NCBI RefSeq assembly: GCF_020023385.1
Contig: NZ_JAIQCL010000002.1
Location: 1 to 64,000 of the forward strand
Length of the DNA: 64,000 nucleotides
Origin: Planococcus circulans
GTDB lineage: Bacteria; Bacillota; Bacilli; Bacillales_A; Planococcaceae
Direction of reading: 5' to 3'
Shown: positions 51,388-60,738 of the stretch, piece after piece
How the letters are laid out: every line of letters starts with the position of its first letter
How positions within the stretch are numbered: the first letter of the stretch is position 1
Notes under the pieces: model-generated
Told to the model about the DNA's origin: nothing
Database searches by the model: none
Seen by the model: the letters and a program-made list of their open reading frames with translations, nothing else
Translations under genes and position numbers: made by a program

Positions 51388-52416
51388 TTATAGCTTCGCG
51401 AACTCAGGGTCAGCGACTTTCACCAATTGCTTGCCGAGGTTAGTGCCTTTGAAGAGTCCGAAGAATGCTTCCGGCGTGTTTTCAAAGCCTTCGACAATCG
51501 TTTCGTCGTATTTCAATTTGCCTTCCTGGAACCATTGGGTAAGGGCTGCGGCGCCTGTCGGCAGGTCTTTCGCGTAATCGCCGAGCGTGAAACCTTTCAT
51601 CATCGAGCTGGTTTTGATGAATTTCCATTGCATGCGCGGGCCGACATCTTCGCCTGGTGAGTTGTAGGAAGAAATCGAGCCGCATAACGAAACGCGGGCA
51701 TTGCGGTTCAGCTGGTTGATGACTGCATCAGAAACGTCTCCACCGACGTTGTCGAAATAAACATCGACGCCACCGGGCAACGCTGCAATCAGATCTTCCT
51801 CGAAGCTGTCTTTCTTGTAGTTGACCGCTGCGTCAAAGCCGAGTTCATTGATCAGGTAATCAACTTTTTCATCAGAGCCTGCAATGCCGACTGTACGCGC
51901 TCCTTTGATTTTGGCGATTTGGCCGACAATCGAACCGACAGCGCCCGCTGCGCCTGAAACAACAACCGTTTCGCCTGCCTGCGGTTTGCCGATGTCCAGC
52001 AATCCGAAATAAGCAGTAAGCCCGGTCAAGCCGAGGACGCTAAGCCGTGTAGTGATCGGAGCGACAGTTGGATCCACTTGTTGCAGTTTTTTTGGGTCCG
52101 CTACATTGTACTCCGCCCAGCTGAGGTTGCCGTTGACGATATCGCCTTTTTTCAATAAATCCGAATTGGACTCGACCACTTCGGCAAGAACACCGCCGAC
52201 CAGTACTTTATTCAATTCGAATGGGGGGATATACGATTCTACATCTCTCATCCGTCCACGCATATATGGATCGACCGACAAGTAAAGTGTCTTCAATAAG
52301 ACTTCGTTATCGCCAGGTGTCGGAATTTCTTTCTCAACAAATTTAAAATCATCGTTGCTTGGCATGCCTTCAGGGCGATTGACCAAATGGATTTCTCTAT
52401 GTGTTTGGTTTGTCAT
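51388..52416 (-). CDS. NADP-dependent MDR oxidoreductase (CurA/YfmJ/PTGR-like)
   Basis: 342-aa medium-chain reductase without zinc, leukotriene B4 dehydrogenase-like. N-terminal LYLSVDPYMRGRM, the cofactor motif VVSGAAGAVGSIVGQIAK near 150-167, and VDVYFDNVGGD near 215 are typical. Such enzymes reduce alkenals and enones, which fits the nearby redox genes. GGAGG is 8 nt before ATG 52416. It is divergent from the Old Yellow Enzyme gene. Confidence 0.88.
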   Translation of the reverse strand: MTNQTHREIHLVNRPEGMPSNDDFKFVEKEIPTPGDNEVLLKTLYLSVDPYMRGRMRDVESYIPPFELNKVLVGGVLAEVVESNSDLLKKGDIVNGNLSWAEYNVADPKKLQQVDPTVAPITTRLSVLGLTGLTAYFGLLDIGKPQAGETVVVSGAAGAVGSIVGQIAKIKGARTVGIAGSDEKVDYLINELGFDAAVNYKKDSFEEDLIAALPGGVDVYFDNVGGDVSDAVINQLNRNARVSLCGSISSYNSPGEDVGPRMQWKFIKTSSMMKGFTLGDYAKDLPTGAAALTQWFQEGKLKYDETIVEGFENTPEAFFGLFKGTNLGKQLVKVADPEFAKL

Positions 52417-52599
52417 GGAAAATTCCTCCTACTATATACGAATTCGATGAAAAGCGTACCACTCGAAATGAGGGTGGTCAAAAATAATGCACCGGAAAAC
52501 GGTGGCGAGCGTGTATTCTTGATTCCTTAAAATGCCTATGCTATTTTGAAATACCGAAGCCTTTCGGAAGAGAACCTATTTCAGAAAAGAGGAAATTCC

Positions 52600-53724
52600 A
52601 TGAATCCACATTATAAAGATCTATTTAACGAAATTACATTGCCGAACGGCGTCGTCTTGAACGATCGCTTGGGTGTTGCACCGATGACGACGTATTCAGG
52701 AAATGAAGACGGCACCGTTTCGGACGAAGAATTGACGTACTACAACCGCCGGGCAGGTCTTGGCGACTTGTTCATCTCGGCATGCATTGCAGTGTCTGAA
52801 AACGGCATCGCTTTCCCGAACCAGTTTATCGGTTTTGACGACAATGCTATTCCGCGCCTGACGCAAATGGCAAAAGAAATGAAATCAAAAGGCAGCAAAG
52901 CCATCCTGCAGATTCAGCATGGCGGCCGCCAAGGACAGGCTGCGTTGATCAAAGCCAATGAAACCGTTGCACCAAGCGCTGTGCCGAATGCAGCAGGTAA
53001 GCCGGCACCGCGTGAATTGACCGGGAAGGAAATCGAAGCGATCATCGAAGACTTCGGTGAAACGACAAGAAGAGCGATTGAGGCAGGATTTGACGGCGTG
53101 GAAATCCACGGTGCCAATACCTACTTGCTTCAGCAATTCGTTTCTTCGGCTACGAACCTGCGCCAGGACCAGTGGGGAGGAAGCCTTGAAAACCGCTTGA
53201 AGTTTCCACTGGCTGTCCAGAAAAAAGTTCAGGACACCGTCGCAAAATATGCAGATGAGCAGTTTATCGTCGGCTACCGCCTGTCACCGGAAGAAAACAA
53301 CGAAACAGGAGCCGGTTATACAATAGAAGAAACCAAAGTATTGGTGGAAGAATTGATCCAGCGTGGCATCCACTACATCCATGTATCATTGATGGAAGTA
53401 AAGAAAACGCCAAAAGGCGCGGAACAAGGCGACAGCATTGTCCGCATCTTAGCGGATCATATCAATGGCCGTGTTGCTTTTGTGGCAGTCGGCAGCGTGA
53501 AAACACCGGAAGATGCATTGATGGCATTGGAAGAAGGCGCGGACATCGTCGTAATCGGACGCCAGGCACTGATTGATCCGGAATGGACTGAAAAAGTGAA
53601 GCAAGGCAAGGAACAGGAAATCCATCCTGTCATCACACAAAAAATGGTCGGCAACTTAGACATCCCGCAAAATATGTGGCATCTGATCACCTCATATGGC
53701 ATGGTCAAAGTAGCAGACAATTAA
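52600..53724 (+). CDS. Old Yellow Enzyme-family NADH:flavin oxidoreductase
   Basis: 374-aa FMN enzyme of the OYE type, likely reducing electrophilic enones. FMN motif VAPMTTYSG, active-site HGANTYLLQQF near 170 and the C-terminal VIGRQALIDPEW are present; the nucleophile pair appears as LQIQHGGRQG. ATG 52600 is chosen since AGAGGA lies 7 nt upstream; an earlier in-frame start lacks one. Length fits the YqiG group. It has its own terminator. Confidence 0.88.
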   Translation: MNPHYKDLFNEITLPNGVVLNDRLGVAPMTTYSGNEDGTVSDEELTYYNRRAGLGDLFISACIAVSENGIAFPNQFIGFDDNAIPRLTQMAKEMKSKGSKAILQIQHGGRQGQAALIKANETVAPSAVPNAAGKPAPRELTGKEIEAIIEDFGETTRRAIEAGFDGVEIHGANTYLLQQFVSSATNLRQDQWGGSLENRLKFPLAVQKKVQDTVAKYADEQFIVGYRLSPEENNETGAGYTIEETKVLVEELIQRGIHYIHVSLMEVKKTPKGAEQGDSIVRILADHINGRVAFVAVGSVKTPEDALMALEEGADIVVIGRQALIDPEWTEKVKQGKEQEIHPVITQKMVGNLDIPQNMWHLITSYGMVKVADN

Positions 53725-53738
53725 TATTTTACCCGCTG

Positions 53739-53768
53739 AGCGTTCAACCAAAGTTGAACGCTTTTTTT
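53739..53768 (+). terminator. Terminator after the OYE gene
   Basis: AGCGTTCAAC / GTTGAACGCT around CAAA, then TTTTTT. Confidence 0.9.
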
Positions 53769-53854
53769 AATGGGAACCCTGCGCTAAGCGGTCGAAGAAG
53801 GAGTGAAATGGTGATGCTTAAGTTTCATTTATCCGACTACTTCTTTCTAGAAGG

Positions 53855-53905
53855 TTGATTTTGTAAGCCCTGTCATCTATAATTTACTAAACCGGTTTAG
53901 TAAAT
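53855..53905 (+). promoter_or_regulatory. kdgK-kdgA promoter with a perfect 24-bp palindromic operator
   Basis: TTGATT (53855-53860), 17-nt spacer, TATAAT (53878-53883). The operator half-sites ATTTACTAAACC (53882-53893) and GGTTTAGTAAAT (53894-53905) form a perfect palindrome that begins in the -10 and covers the start point. A central CG pair and the AAACCGGTTT core are typical of LacI-family sites; KdgR is the likely repressor, but no kdgR is in the window. Confidence 0.8.
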
Positions 53906-53975
53906 AGTTTGAAGCAATTTCATCTTAGAGGATCTACCTATAGATTTCGATCATAAAAAAGAAGGAGTGACCATT

Positions 53976-54932
53976 TTGACTAAAAGTTATAGTGTTTTTA
54001 CATTGGGAGATGCGTTGATTACGTTTAATCCGTCGGAAACGGGTCCATTGCGTTACGTCCCTGCTTTTACACGGAAAGTCGGCGGGGCAGAATTGAATTT
54101 TGCGATCGGTTGTGCACGTTTGGGTCTGCATTCCAAATGGGCAAGCCGTCTTGGCGGTGACGAATTCGGCCGTGTCATTTATAATTTTGCGCGTGGCGAA
54201 GGCGTCGACATGGCGGATGTCGAGTTTGTGGAGGGCTATCCGACTTCATTGAACTTCAAGGAGATCCGGGAAGACGGCTCAGGCAAGACGTTCTATTATC
54301 GGTACCAGTCACCGATCCTGACGATGGAGCCGGCTGACATCACTGCGGAAATGTTTGAAGGCATCGACATCATTCATTTAACCGGCGTGTTCCTGGCCAT
54401 TGATCCAAAAAATCTGGCTATCACCAAGCGAGTGCTGGAAATTGCAAAACAGCTGGAAATCCGGATTTCATTTGATCCCAATATCCGCCTCAAGCTATGG
54501 ACCATCGAACAGGCGAGAGCCGCTTATATGGAAATCCTGCCGTCAGTGGATATCCTGTTAACTGGTTTGGATGAAATTGAATTGATCATCGGTGACGCTT
54601 CAATCGAAGCGCTGGAAAAATGCGCGGCGGATTTCTCGATCGGCCAATTGGTCATCAAAGACGGGGGCAACGGAGCACGCGTCTTTACGGGCGGTGAATG
54701 GCACGAGAAGGAAGCGTTCAAGGTCAATCCGATCGACACTGTAGGAGCGGGAGACGGTTTTGATGCCGGCTATATCTACTCGGTATTGCATGGCTATTCT
54801 CCGGAAGCGTCACTGGAATTCGCCAATGGCGTCGGTGCATTGGTGACGACCGTGTCAGGAGACAACGAGGGGCTCCCTTACCTGAAGGAAGTGCAGGCAT
54901 TGATCAGCAAGGAAACGATCATCGAACGTTAA
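53976..54932 (+). CDS. kdgK: 2-keto-3-deoxygluconate kinase (PfkB family)
   Basis: 318-aa ribokinase-fold sugar kinase: N-terminal FTLGDALITFNP, substrate loop VGGAELNFAIGCARLG near 35, and the catalytic anion-hole motif DTVGAGDGFDAGY near 255. It phosphorylates KDG to KDPG. TTG 53976 is the start, 8 nt after AAGGAG. The pairing with the aldolase gene 21 nt downstream supports KDG rather than fructose as substrate. Confidence 0.9.
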   Translation: MTKSYSVFTLGDALITFNPSETGPLRYVPAFTRKVGGAELNFAIGCARLGLHSKWASRLGGDEFGRVIYNFARGEGVDMADVEFVEGYPTSLNFKEIREDGSGKTFYYRYQSPILTMEPADITAEMFEGIDIIHLTGVFLAIDPKNLAITKRVLEIAKQLEIRISFDPNIRLKLWTIEQARAAYMEILPSVDILLTGLDEIELIIGDASIEALEKCAADFSIGQLVIKDGGNGARVFTGGEWHEKEAFKVNPIDTVGAGDGFDAGYIYSVLHGYSPEASLEFANGVGALVTTVSGDNEGLPYLKEVQALISKETIIER

Positions 54933-54953
54933 TCCAAAGGAGGAAATCAATTG

Positions 54954-55574
54954 ATGTTAAAGCACGCTATTCTATCCCGATTGTCTGAGACGAAAGTGGT
55001 CGCGGTCATCCGCGGCAACAGTGCAGAAGAAGCGGTTGAATTATCGAAAGCGGCAGTACAGGGCGGCATTCGTGCAATTGAACTGACATACACGACGCCG
55101 CACGTCCAGCGGATATTCGAAGCGCTTGAAGGCGAAGATGTCCTGCTCGGCGCAGGTTCAGTACTGGACCCGGAAACAGCGCGCCATGCCATTTTGGCGG
55201 GAGCGAAATTCATTGTCAGCCCACATTTCAACGAAGAAATTGCACCAATCTGCAACCGCTATGGCATCCCGTATTTGCCTGGCTGCATGACAATCCGGGA
55301 AATGGTCAAAGCATTGGAATCAGGCAGCGACATCCTTAAATTGTTCCCGGCGAATAATTTTGAACCTTCCTTTATCAAATCGGTCAACGGACCGCTGCCG
55401 CATGTCCGCATCATGCCGACTGGCGGCATCAATTTGAACAATATCCAGGACTGGCTGGCCGCCGGTGCAGTAGCTGTCGGAATCGGCAGCGACTTGAACA
55501 AGGCCTATGCAGCAGGCGGTTTCGATGCAGCGGTCGAGCTCAGCCAACAATACATGCAGAAAAGCAAAGAGTAA
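54954..55574 (+). CDS. kdgA: KDPG/KHG aldolase
   Basis: 206-aa class I aldolase splitting KDPG to pyruvate and glyceraldehyde-3-phosphate. The active-site Glu is in AIELTYTTP, the Schiff-base Lys in ILKLFPANNF near 125, and the phosphate loop is MPTGGIN. ATG 54954 is used, with AGGAGG 10 nt upstream; a TTG three bases earlier is equally possible. With kdgK it forms the lower part of hexuronate or pectin breakdown; no upstream pathway genes are here. Confidence 0.93.
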   Translation: MLKHAILSRLSETKVVAVIRGNSAEEAVELSKAAVQGGIRAIELTYTTPHVQRIFEALEGEDVLLGAGSVLDPETARHAILAGAKFIVSPHFNEEIAPICNRYGIPYLPGCMTIREMVKALESGSDILKLFPANNFEPSFIKSVNGPLPHVRIMPTGGINLNNIQDWLAAGAVAVGIGSDLNKAYAAGGFDAAVELSQQYMQKSKE

Positions 55575-55585
55575 AGAAATGAAAG

Positions 55586-55620
55586 AATGCAGCTCCGGAT
55601 TTTCGGGAGCTGCATTTTTT
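55586..55620. terminator. Terminator between kdgA and the Ktr gene
   Basis: AATGCAGCTCC / GGAGCTGCATT (55586-55596, 55606-55616) then Ts; it serves kdgA and may stop transcription from the convergent gene. Confidence 0.88.
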
Positions 55621-55624
55621 AGAT

Positions 55625-56953
55625 TTAACCCGTAAACACTGCGTCATACGGGTAACGGTAATTTTCCTTGTGCGGCTTCATTAAGATAAAGAACAAAGTC
55701 AGTGGTCCGATGCGGCCGGTGAACATCACCAGGCTCAGCAGAATTTCGCCAAGATCGCTCAAATCGGCAGTAATGCCCATGGACAAGCCGACGGTCCCGA
55801 ACGCTGACACCACTTCGAATGCCAGTGGCAGGAACGGGATTTTTTCGGTTACGGTCAATAGGAACAGAAAGAAGACAACCAGCAGAACGCTGATGGTTGT
55901 GATGGCAAGGGAGCGAATCACTGTTTCGATCCGAATGGAACGGCCGAAAATTTCAGGTTCGCGCCGTGACCGCAAAAAAGAAATCGTCGCAAGGATAACG
56001 ACGATAAAAGTCGTCAACTTGATGCCGGATGCGGTCGAAGCGCTGCCGCCTCCGATGAACATCAACAGCATCGTGAACAGCAATGTCGGATCTTCGAACT
56101 CCCCGTAGTTCAGCGTATTGAATCCCGCAGTCCGCGGCGTTACAGCACTGAAATAGGAAGCCAGCAATTTATCGTGCAGAGACAGATTGCCGAGAGTTCC
56201 GGGATTGCCGTATTCCAAAGCGAAAATCACGAGCATGGCTACAACATTCAAAATCAATGTGCCGCTGATCATCAGCTTGGTGTGCAAAGCCCACCGGTGA
56301 AACGATTTTTTCTGTGTGATATCCATGACAACGGTGAACCCGATACCTCCGATGATGAACAAGGAGGAAATCAGCACATTAACCAACGGATCTCCGGCAA
56401 AGCTCATCAGGTTATCGGGAAACAAAGAAAACCCTGCGTTGTTGAAAGCGGAAATGACGTGAAAGACACTGTAGTTGAGTGCATCCTTAAAGCCGAACTC
56501 CGGGATCCAGTAGATGGTCAATAGAACAGCGGCCACTGTTTCCACGGTCAAAGCGAATGTCAAAATCAATTTGACGAGTCTGACGATGCCGCCGATCGTA
56601 TTTTGGGTCAGCGATTCCTGCAGGTAAATCCGGTTTTGAAGGCCGACCTTTTTCCGGAACAAGATGAGGATGGCGACAGCGAACGTCATCAACCCGATGC
56701 CCCCGCATTGAATCAGCACCAGCAGGACCACTTCACCAAATCCGGTGAGGACAGTGCCGGGATCAAAGACGCTGAGCCCCGTCACTGTGGTTGCGGAAGT
56801 GGCGGTGAACAAGGCGTCGGTCCAGGAAATCGGACGTGTGGTTGCGAACGGCAGCTTCAACAATAAGGTGCCTGCCAAAATCAAAAATAGAAAACTACCG
56901 GAAATAACCAACGGCGGCGAAATGGTTATCCGCTTTTTTTTCCAAGAGCGCAT
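55625..56953 (-). CDS. Ktr/Trk-type potassium uptake channel subunit (KtrB/KtrD-like)
   Basis: 442-aa membrane protein with four M1-P-M2 repeats; the pore-loop filters appear as TTVTGLSV, NNAGFSLF, PRTAGFNT and GTVGLSM, each keeping the key Gly. This is the K+ channel half of Ktr; it needs a cytosolic RCK partner (KtrA/C), which is not in the window. AAGGAAG upstream of ATG 56953. I see no c-di-AMP riboswitch in its leader. Monocistronic. Confidence 0.92.
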   Translation of the reverse strand: MRSWKKKRITISPPLVISGSFLFLILAGTLLLKLPFATTRPISWTDALFTATSATTVTGLSVFDPGTVLTGFGEVVLLVLIQCGGIGLMTFAVAILILFRKKVGLQNRIYLQESLTQNTIGGIVRLVKLILTFALTVETVAAVLLTIYWIPEFGFKDALNYSVFHVISAFNNAGFSLFPDNLMSFAGDPLVNVLISSLFIIGGIGFTVVMDITQKKSFHRWALHTKLMISGTLILNVVAMLVIFALEYGNPGTLGNLSLHDKLLASYFSAVTPRTAGFNTLNYGEFEDPTLLFTMLLMFIGGGSASTASGIKLTTFIVVILATISFLRSRREPEIFGRSIRIETVIRSLAITTISVLLVVFFLFLLTVTEKIPFLPLAFEVVSAFGTVGLSMGITADLSDLGEILLSLVMFTGRIGPLTLFFILMKPHKENYRYPYDAVFTG

Positions 56954-57153
56954 CAGGGCACTTCCTTATCCATTGAACTGAAATTATGAGCCTACTCTAT
57001 TCCTGTTTCGGCAGCCTGTCAACAAAATTATGCACGGTGAAAAGGACAGTTTTTCAGCAGGTTACGGAAAAGTCATTTCTCTATAACGAAGCACAAATGC
57101 TTATTTAATCAGAAAAAAAAGAATATTTCCTATTAATCACTTCTTAATTTCGG

Positions 57154-57159
57154 TATAAT
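57154..57159 (+). promoter_or_regulatory. -10 element of the TRAP operon
   Basis: Perfect TATAAT at 57154-57159; the -35 at 17 nt (TATTAA) is poor. It lies 25 nt upstream of the chosen start. Confidence 0.45.
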
Positions 57160-57184
57160 GAGAAAAAACCTAGGGGGTAGAGAG

Positions 57185-58174
57185 ATGAAAAATATGAAGG
57201 CAAGCGCTTTCTCTTTGATTGTTGCCGGAAGCATTGTTCTAGCAGCGTGTGGAGATGACAATGTCACTACGGACCCAGAAGAAGGCGGGGGCGAGGAAGC
57301 CGCTGGACTAGAGACGAATATTGTCACCATCGCTACGGGTGGAGCGTCCGGTCCTTATAACATCATCGGCTCGACACTGGCTGAAACGTACAGTTCGCAA
57401 TATGGCGTCAATTCAAGAACACAGACGACCGGTGCTTCGGTTGAGAACGTCAACTTGATCAAGGAAGACAAGATTGAAATGGCATTCACCATGAGCGATG
57501 TGGTCAGCCAGGCGGTTGAAGGAACGGAAGGCTTTACAGAGCCGACAGACAAAATCAGCCAAATCGCTGCCTTGTATCCAAACTACGTCCAAATCGTCAC
57601 CACTGCGGATTCAGGCATTGAAACGTTTGAAGACCTGCGCGGCAAGCGGATCGCGGTAGGCGACCAGAATTCCGGAGTGGAAGTGAATGCGCGTACGCTG
57701 TTGGAAGGCTACGGCATCACATACGATGACATCGATGTGGATTACCTGGGCTACGCAGAAGCGGCTGACGGCCTGCGTGCAGGACAAATCGACGCGGCTT
57801 TCCTGACAAGCGGCCTGCCGAACGCATCCTTGCTGGAGCTGTCTGAAACACTGGACATCCGCATGGTTTCCATTGCGCCGGAAGACGTTGAGCGTGTGGC
57901 GGAGGATCAGTCCTACTTTATCGCGCTTGAAATTCCAGCAGGAACTTATGGCAATGAAGAAGCCATTCCAACTGCAGCAATCATGAACGCTTTAGTGGTC
58001 CACTCGGATATGAGTGAAGACGACGTCTACGAATTGACTAAAACCTTCTTTGAAAATCTGGATACGCTGGAGAATTCCCACCAGGCAGCTGCCGACATCA
58101 CTTTAGAAGCTGCACAGGAAGGCTTGGTAGCGCCGCTGCATCCAGGGGCACAGCGTTACTACGATGAGCAATAA
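57185..58174 (+). CDS. TAXI-family TRAP transporter solute-binding lipoprotein
   Basis: 329-aa extracytoplasmic receptor of the TAXI (TRAP-associated extracytoplasmic immunogenic) family. Signal peptide and lipobox LAAC (Cys22); then VTIATGGASGPYNIIGSTLAE, typical of the family ligand site. AGGGGGT precedes ATG 57185. First gene of a TAXI/DUF1850/fused-permease operon and overlaps the next gene by 11 nt. Known TAXI ligands are dicarboxylates and glutamate; this ligand is unknown. Confidence 0.92.
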   Translation: MKNMKASAFSLIVAGSIVLAACGDDNVTTDPEEGGGEEAAGLETNIVTIATGGASGPYNIIGSTLAETYSSQYGVNSRTQTTGASVENVNLIKEDKIEMAFTMSDVVSQAVEGTEGFTEPTDKISQIAALYPNYVQIVTTADSGIETFEDLRGKRIAVGDQNSGVEVNARTLLEGYGITYDDIDVDYLGYAEAADGLRAGQIDAAFLTSGLPNASLLELSETLDIRMVSIAPEDVERVAEDQSYFIALEIPAGTYGNEEAIPTAAIMNALVVHSDMSEDDVYELTKTFFENLDTLENSHQAAADITLEAAQEGLVAPLHPGAQRYYDEQ

Positions 58175-58628
58175 AGTTTTGGCGGGAGGAGCATGTTTGA
58201 TTGTGCTCCTTTTTTTCCTGTTTTGGCGGATTCCTGTCGTACAGTTCGACTTTGGAGAAGAACGTTATTATTTAAAGGAAACGGACTTTACGCTGCAGTG
58301 GATCCATTCAGTCGAAAAGGAAGAATGGCTGGAATTTTATGAACGGGACGGAGATAGTCTGCTGCTGGCGGAAACGAAGTTCAAAACTTACGGCGCGGGT
58401 GTTCCTTCTGATGGCGAAATCATATCTTCAGAAGATGGATATGTCCATATGAAGATCGGCCGCCTTTTCAATGAAATGAATTTGACGGTTTCCCGAAATG
58501 CACAAACGACGATCATCACAGCCGATCAGGAAATTCCGTTGTATGACTATACGGAAGACTATGAGCTTGTTGCAATCACGATTGAATTTATTCATCTTTG
58601 GAATTATGCAAGGGGGAACAAGCTATGA
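58164..58628 (+). CDS. DUF1850 protein of TAXI-TRAP operon
   Basis: 154 aa, one N-terminal membrane helix (VLAGGACLIVLLFFLFW), then an extracytoplasmic domain with the DUF1850 pattern FTLQWIHSVEKEEWLEFYE and TYGAGVPSDGE. This family is found almost only between TAXI receptors and fused permeases, as here. Role unknown, perhaps assembling the receptor with the permease. Overlaps both neighbours (11 nt and ATGA). Confidence 0.88.
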   Translation: MSNKVLAGGACLIVLLFFLFWRIPVVQFDFGEERYYLKETDFTLQWIHSVEKEEWLEFYERDGDSLLLAETKFKTYGAGVPSDGEIISSEDGYVHMKIGRLFNEMNLTVSRNAQTTIITADQEIPLYDYTEDYELVAITIEFIHLWNYARGNKL

Positions 58629-60652
58629 CAAAAGACAACCGGGATTTGGACGTCGAAAGCGTTTCAGCCCATGAAGAAGACAAAAACATCAGCCAGGAAG
58701 TGCTGGAGAAATACGATACGGATGCCAAAGTCCGCAAACTGAAAAACCGCAAACTGGTCTTGTTGATTGCGGCGATTGCCATCGCCTATACCCTTTACCA
58801 TCTATACGTGACCTTCAATCCGCTTCCTGCCCTCCAAGCGCGTTCCATCCACGTCGCCGTCGGTATGGGGCTGATTTTCCTGGTCTATCCGACATTCAAA
58901 AAGCAGGATCGCACGAAGATTCCATTCTATGATTGGATTTTGTTTATCTTCAGTCTGGGCACTGCCGGCTATTTGATGTATGAATACAACGACATCATGA
59001 CGACGCGCGGCGGGATTCCGAATACATTGGATATCGTTTTTGCCATCCTGACCGTTGTGCTGGTTCTTGAGGCAGCACGGCGCGTAACCGGCATCATCCT
59101 GCCGATTCTCGCATTGGTGTTTTTGGCTTATCCGTTCATCAGCCATTTTGTCTGGATGCCGAATATGCTGATGACGCGGCCGTTCGACCTTGGCGATATT
59201 TTCGGCCAGCTGTACTTGAAGACGGAAGGTCTCTATTCGACGGCCATCTCCGCTTCCTTGCAATTCATTTTCCTGTTCATCCTATTCGGTGCATTCCTCG
59301 CCAAATCGGGAATGGGCCAATTGTTCAATGACCTTGCCATGGCCTTAGCGGGCAGCAAGCAAGGGGGACCAGCCAAAGTAGCGGTCATTTCCAGTGGATT
59401 CATGGGCAGCATCAACGGTTCGGCGATAGCCAATGTGGTCGGTACCGGTGCTTTCACCATTCCATTGATGAAAAAAATCGGCTACAATAAAAACTTTTCC
59501 GGCGCCGTAGAAGCGAGTGCCTCCGTGGGTGGGCAGATTTTGCCGCCGATCATGGGGGCGAGTGCCTTCATCATGGCGGAAACGACAGGGATAGCCTACG
59601 GTACAATTGCCCTTGCGGCTTTACTGCCGGCAGTGTTGTATTTCCTCGGGGTCATCATGCAGGTCCATTTCCGTGCCGGCAAAGAAAACCTGAAAGGCAT
59701 TCCGAAAGCGGATCTGCCGAGAACCAAAGAAGTGCTGAAGGAAAAAGGGCATTTGCTGCTGCCGATTGTCGGTTTGATTTTCATGCTTTATACAGGCATG
59801 CCAATCGCTTACGCAGCATTCTATACCATCGTCCTGACAGTCATCATTGCGGGGCTCAGAAAATCGACGCGCATGGGTTTCAAGGATATTCTCGAAGCGA
59901 TGGAAAACGGGGCACGCCAATCGCTGTCCGTCATGATTGCCTGTGCGGTCGTCGGCATCATCATCGGTGTGGTCAGCCTGACGAGCTTCGGTACCGTCAT
60001 GACTTCAGCAATTACAAGCTTTGGTGCAGGATCGCTTTTCTGGACGCTGTTCCTGACGATGCTTGCTTCGATTGTTCTGGGGATGGGCTTGCCGTCCATT
60101 CCGGCTTATATCATCACAGCGACCATGACAGCGCCGGCACTTGCTGAATTCGGCATTCCGGTTCTGGTGGCACATTTGTTTGTCTTCTATTTTGGTATTT
60201 TCGCCAATATCACACCACCGGTCGCCCTTGCCGCATTTGCCGGTGCGGGGATATCCGGAGGCGATCCGATGAGGACCGGCTTGAACGCATTGCGCCTGTC
60301 GATCGCCGGTTTCATCATCCCGTATCTGTTTGTCTATAATCCAGCGATGCTGATGATCGACACGACAGATATCGCGGTCAATGCCACCGAATTTGCCTTG
60401 CCGCCGATATGGGAAATCCTGCTGATCACCATCACCGCCATCATTGGCATTATCGGGTTGAGTGCAGCAGCGGAAGGGTATTTCCAGACAAAGCTCAATG
60501 TCCTGTTCCGCGTCGTTCTCGGAGCAGGAGCACTGATGCTGATCGTTCCGGAAACCTTGACGGATTTCATCGGCCTGACGATTGTATTGGGAATTTTCGT
60601 CATCAATTTCCTGAAGAGCAAAAAAGAAAATACGGCAGCTGCTGCTTCGTAA
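58625..60652 (+). CDS. TRAP transporter fused DctQM permease (TAXI type)
   Basis: 675-aa membrane protein: a hydrophilic head, four helices of the DctQ-like part, then about 12 of the DctM part. Motifs GSINGSAIANVVGTG near 260, GQILPPIMGASAF near 300 and GLPSIPAYI near 485 are the family's Na+/substrate elements. It drives sodium-coupled uptake of the TAXI ligand. ATG 58625 is chosen within the ATGA overlap, with AAGGGGG upstream. Confidence 0.93.
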   Translation: MTKDNRDLDVESVSAHEEDKNISQEVLEKYDTDAKVRKLKNRKLVLLIAAIAIAYTLYHLYVTFNPLPALQARSIHVAVGMGLIFLVYPTFKKQDRTKIPFYDWILFIFSLGTAGYLMYEYNDIMTTRGGIPNTLDIVFAILTVVLVLEAARRVTGIILPILALVFLAYPFISHFVWMPNMLMTRPFDLGDIFGQLYLKTEGLYSTAISASLQFIFLFILFGAFLAKSGMGQLFNDLAMALAGSKQGGPAKVAVISSGFMGSINGSAIANVVGTGAFTIPLMKKIGYNKNFSGAVEASASVGGQILPPIMGASAFIMAETTGIAYGTIALAALLPAVLYFLGVIMQVHFRAGKENLKGIPKADLPRTKEVLKEKGHLLLPIVGLIFMLYTGMPIAYAAFYTIVLTVIIAGLRKSTRMGFKDILEAMENGARQSLSVMIACAVVGIIIGVVSLTSFGTVMTSAITSFGAGSLFWTLFLTMLASIVLGMGLPSIPAYIITATMTAPALAEFGIPVLVAHLFVFYFGIFANITPPVALAAFAGAGISGGDPMRTGLNALRLSIAGFIIPYLFVYNPAMLMIDTTDIAVNATEFALPPIWEILLITITAIIGIIGLSAAAEGYFQTKLNVLFRVVLGAGALMLIVPETLTDFIGLTIVLGIFVINFLKSKKENTAAAAS

Positions 60653-60666
60653 ACAATAGGTATATC

Positions 60667-60702
60667 GGCCGGACCGCAGATTTTCTGCCGTCCGGCTTTT
60701 TT
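60667..60702 (+). terminator. Terminator after the TRAP operon
   Basis: GCCGGAC / GTCCGGC (60668-60674, 60690-60696) with internal AGA/TCT pairing, then seven Ts. Confidence 0.85.
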
Positions 60703-60738
60703 TGATAGAATAAAGGGAAAATGGGAGGATCGGCGAAC

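Noticed and set aside
56954-57153. c-di-AMP (ydaO) riboswitch for the Ktr gene
   Set aside because: The leader lacks the conserved core of that riboswitch.
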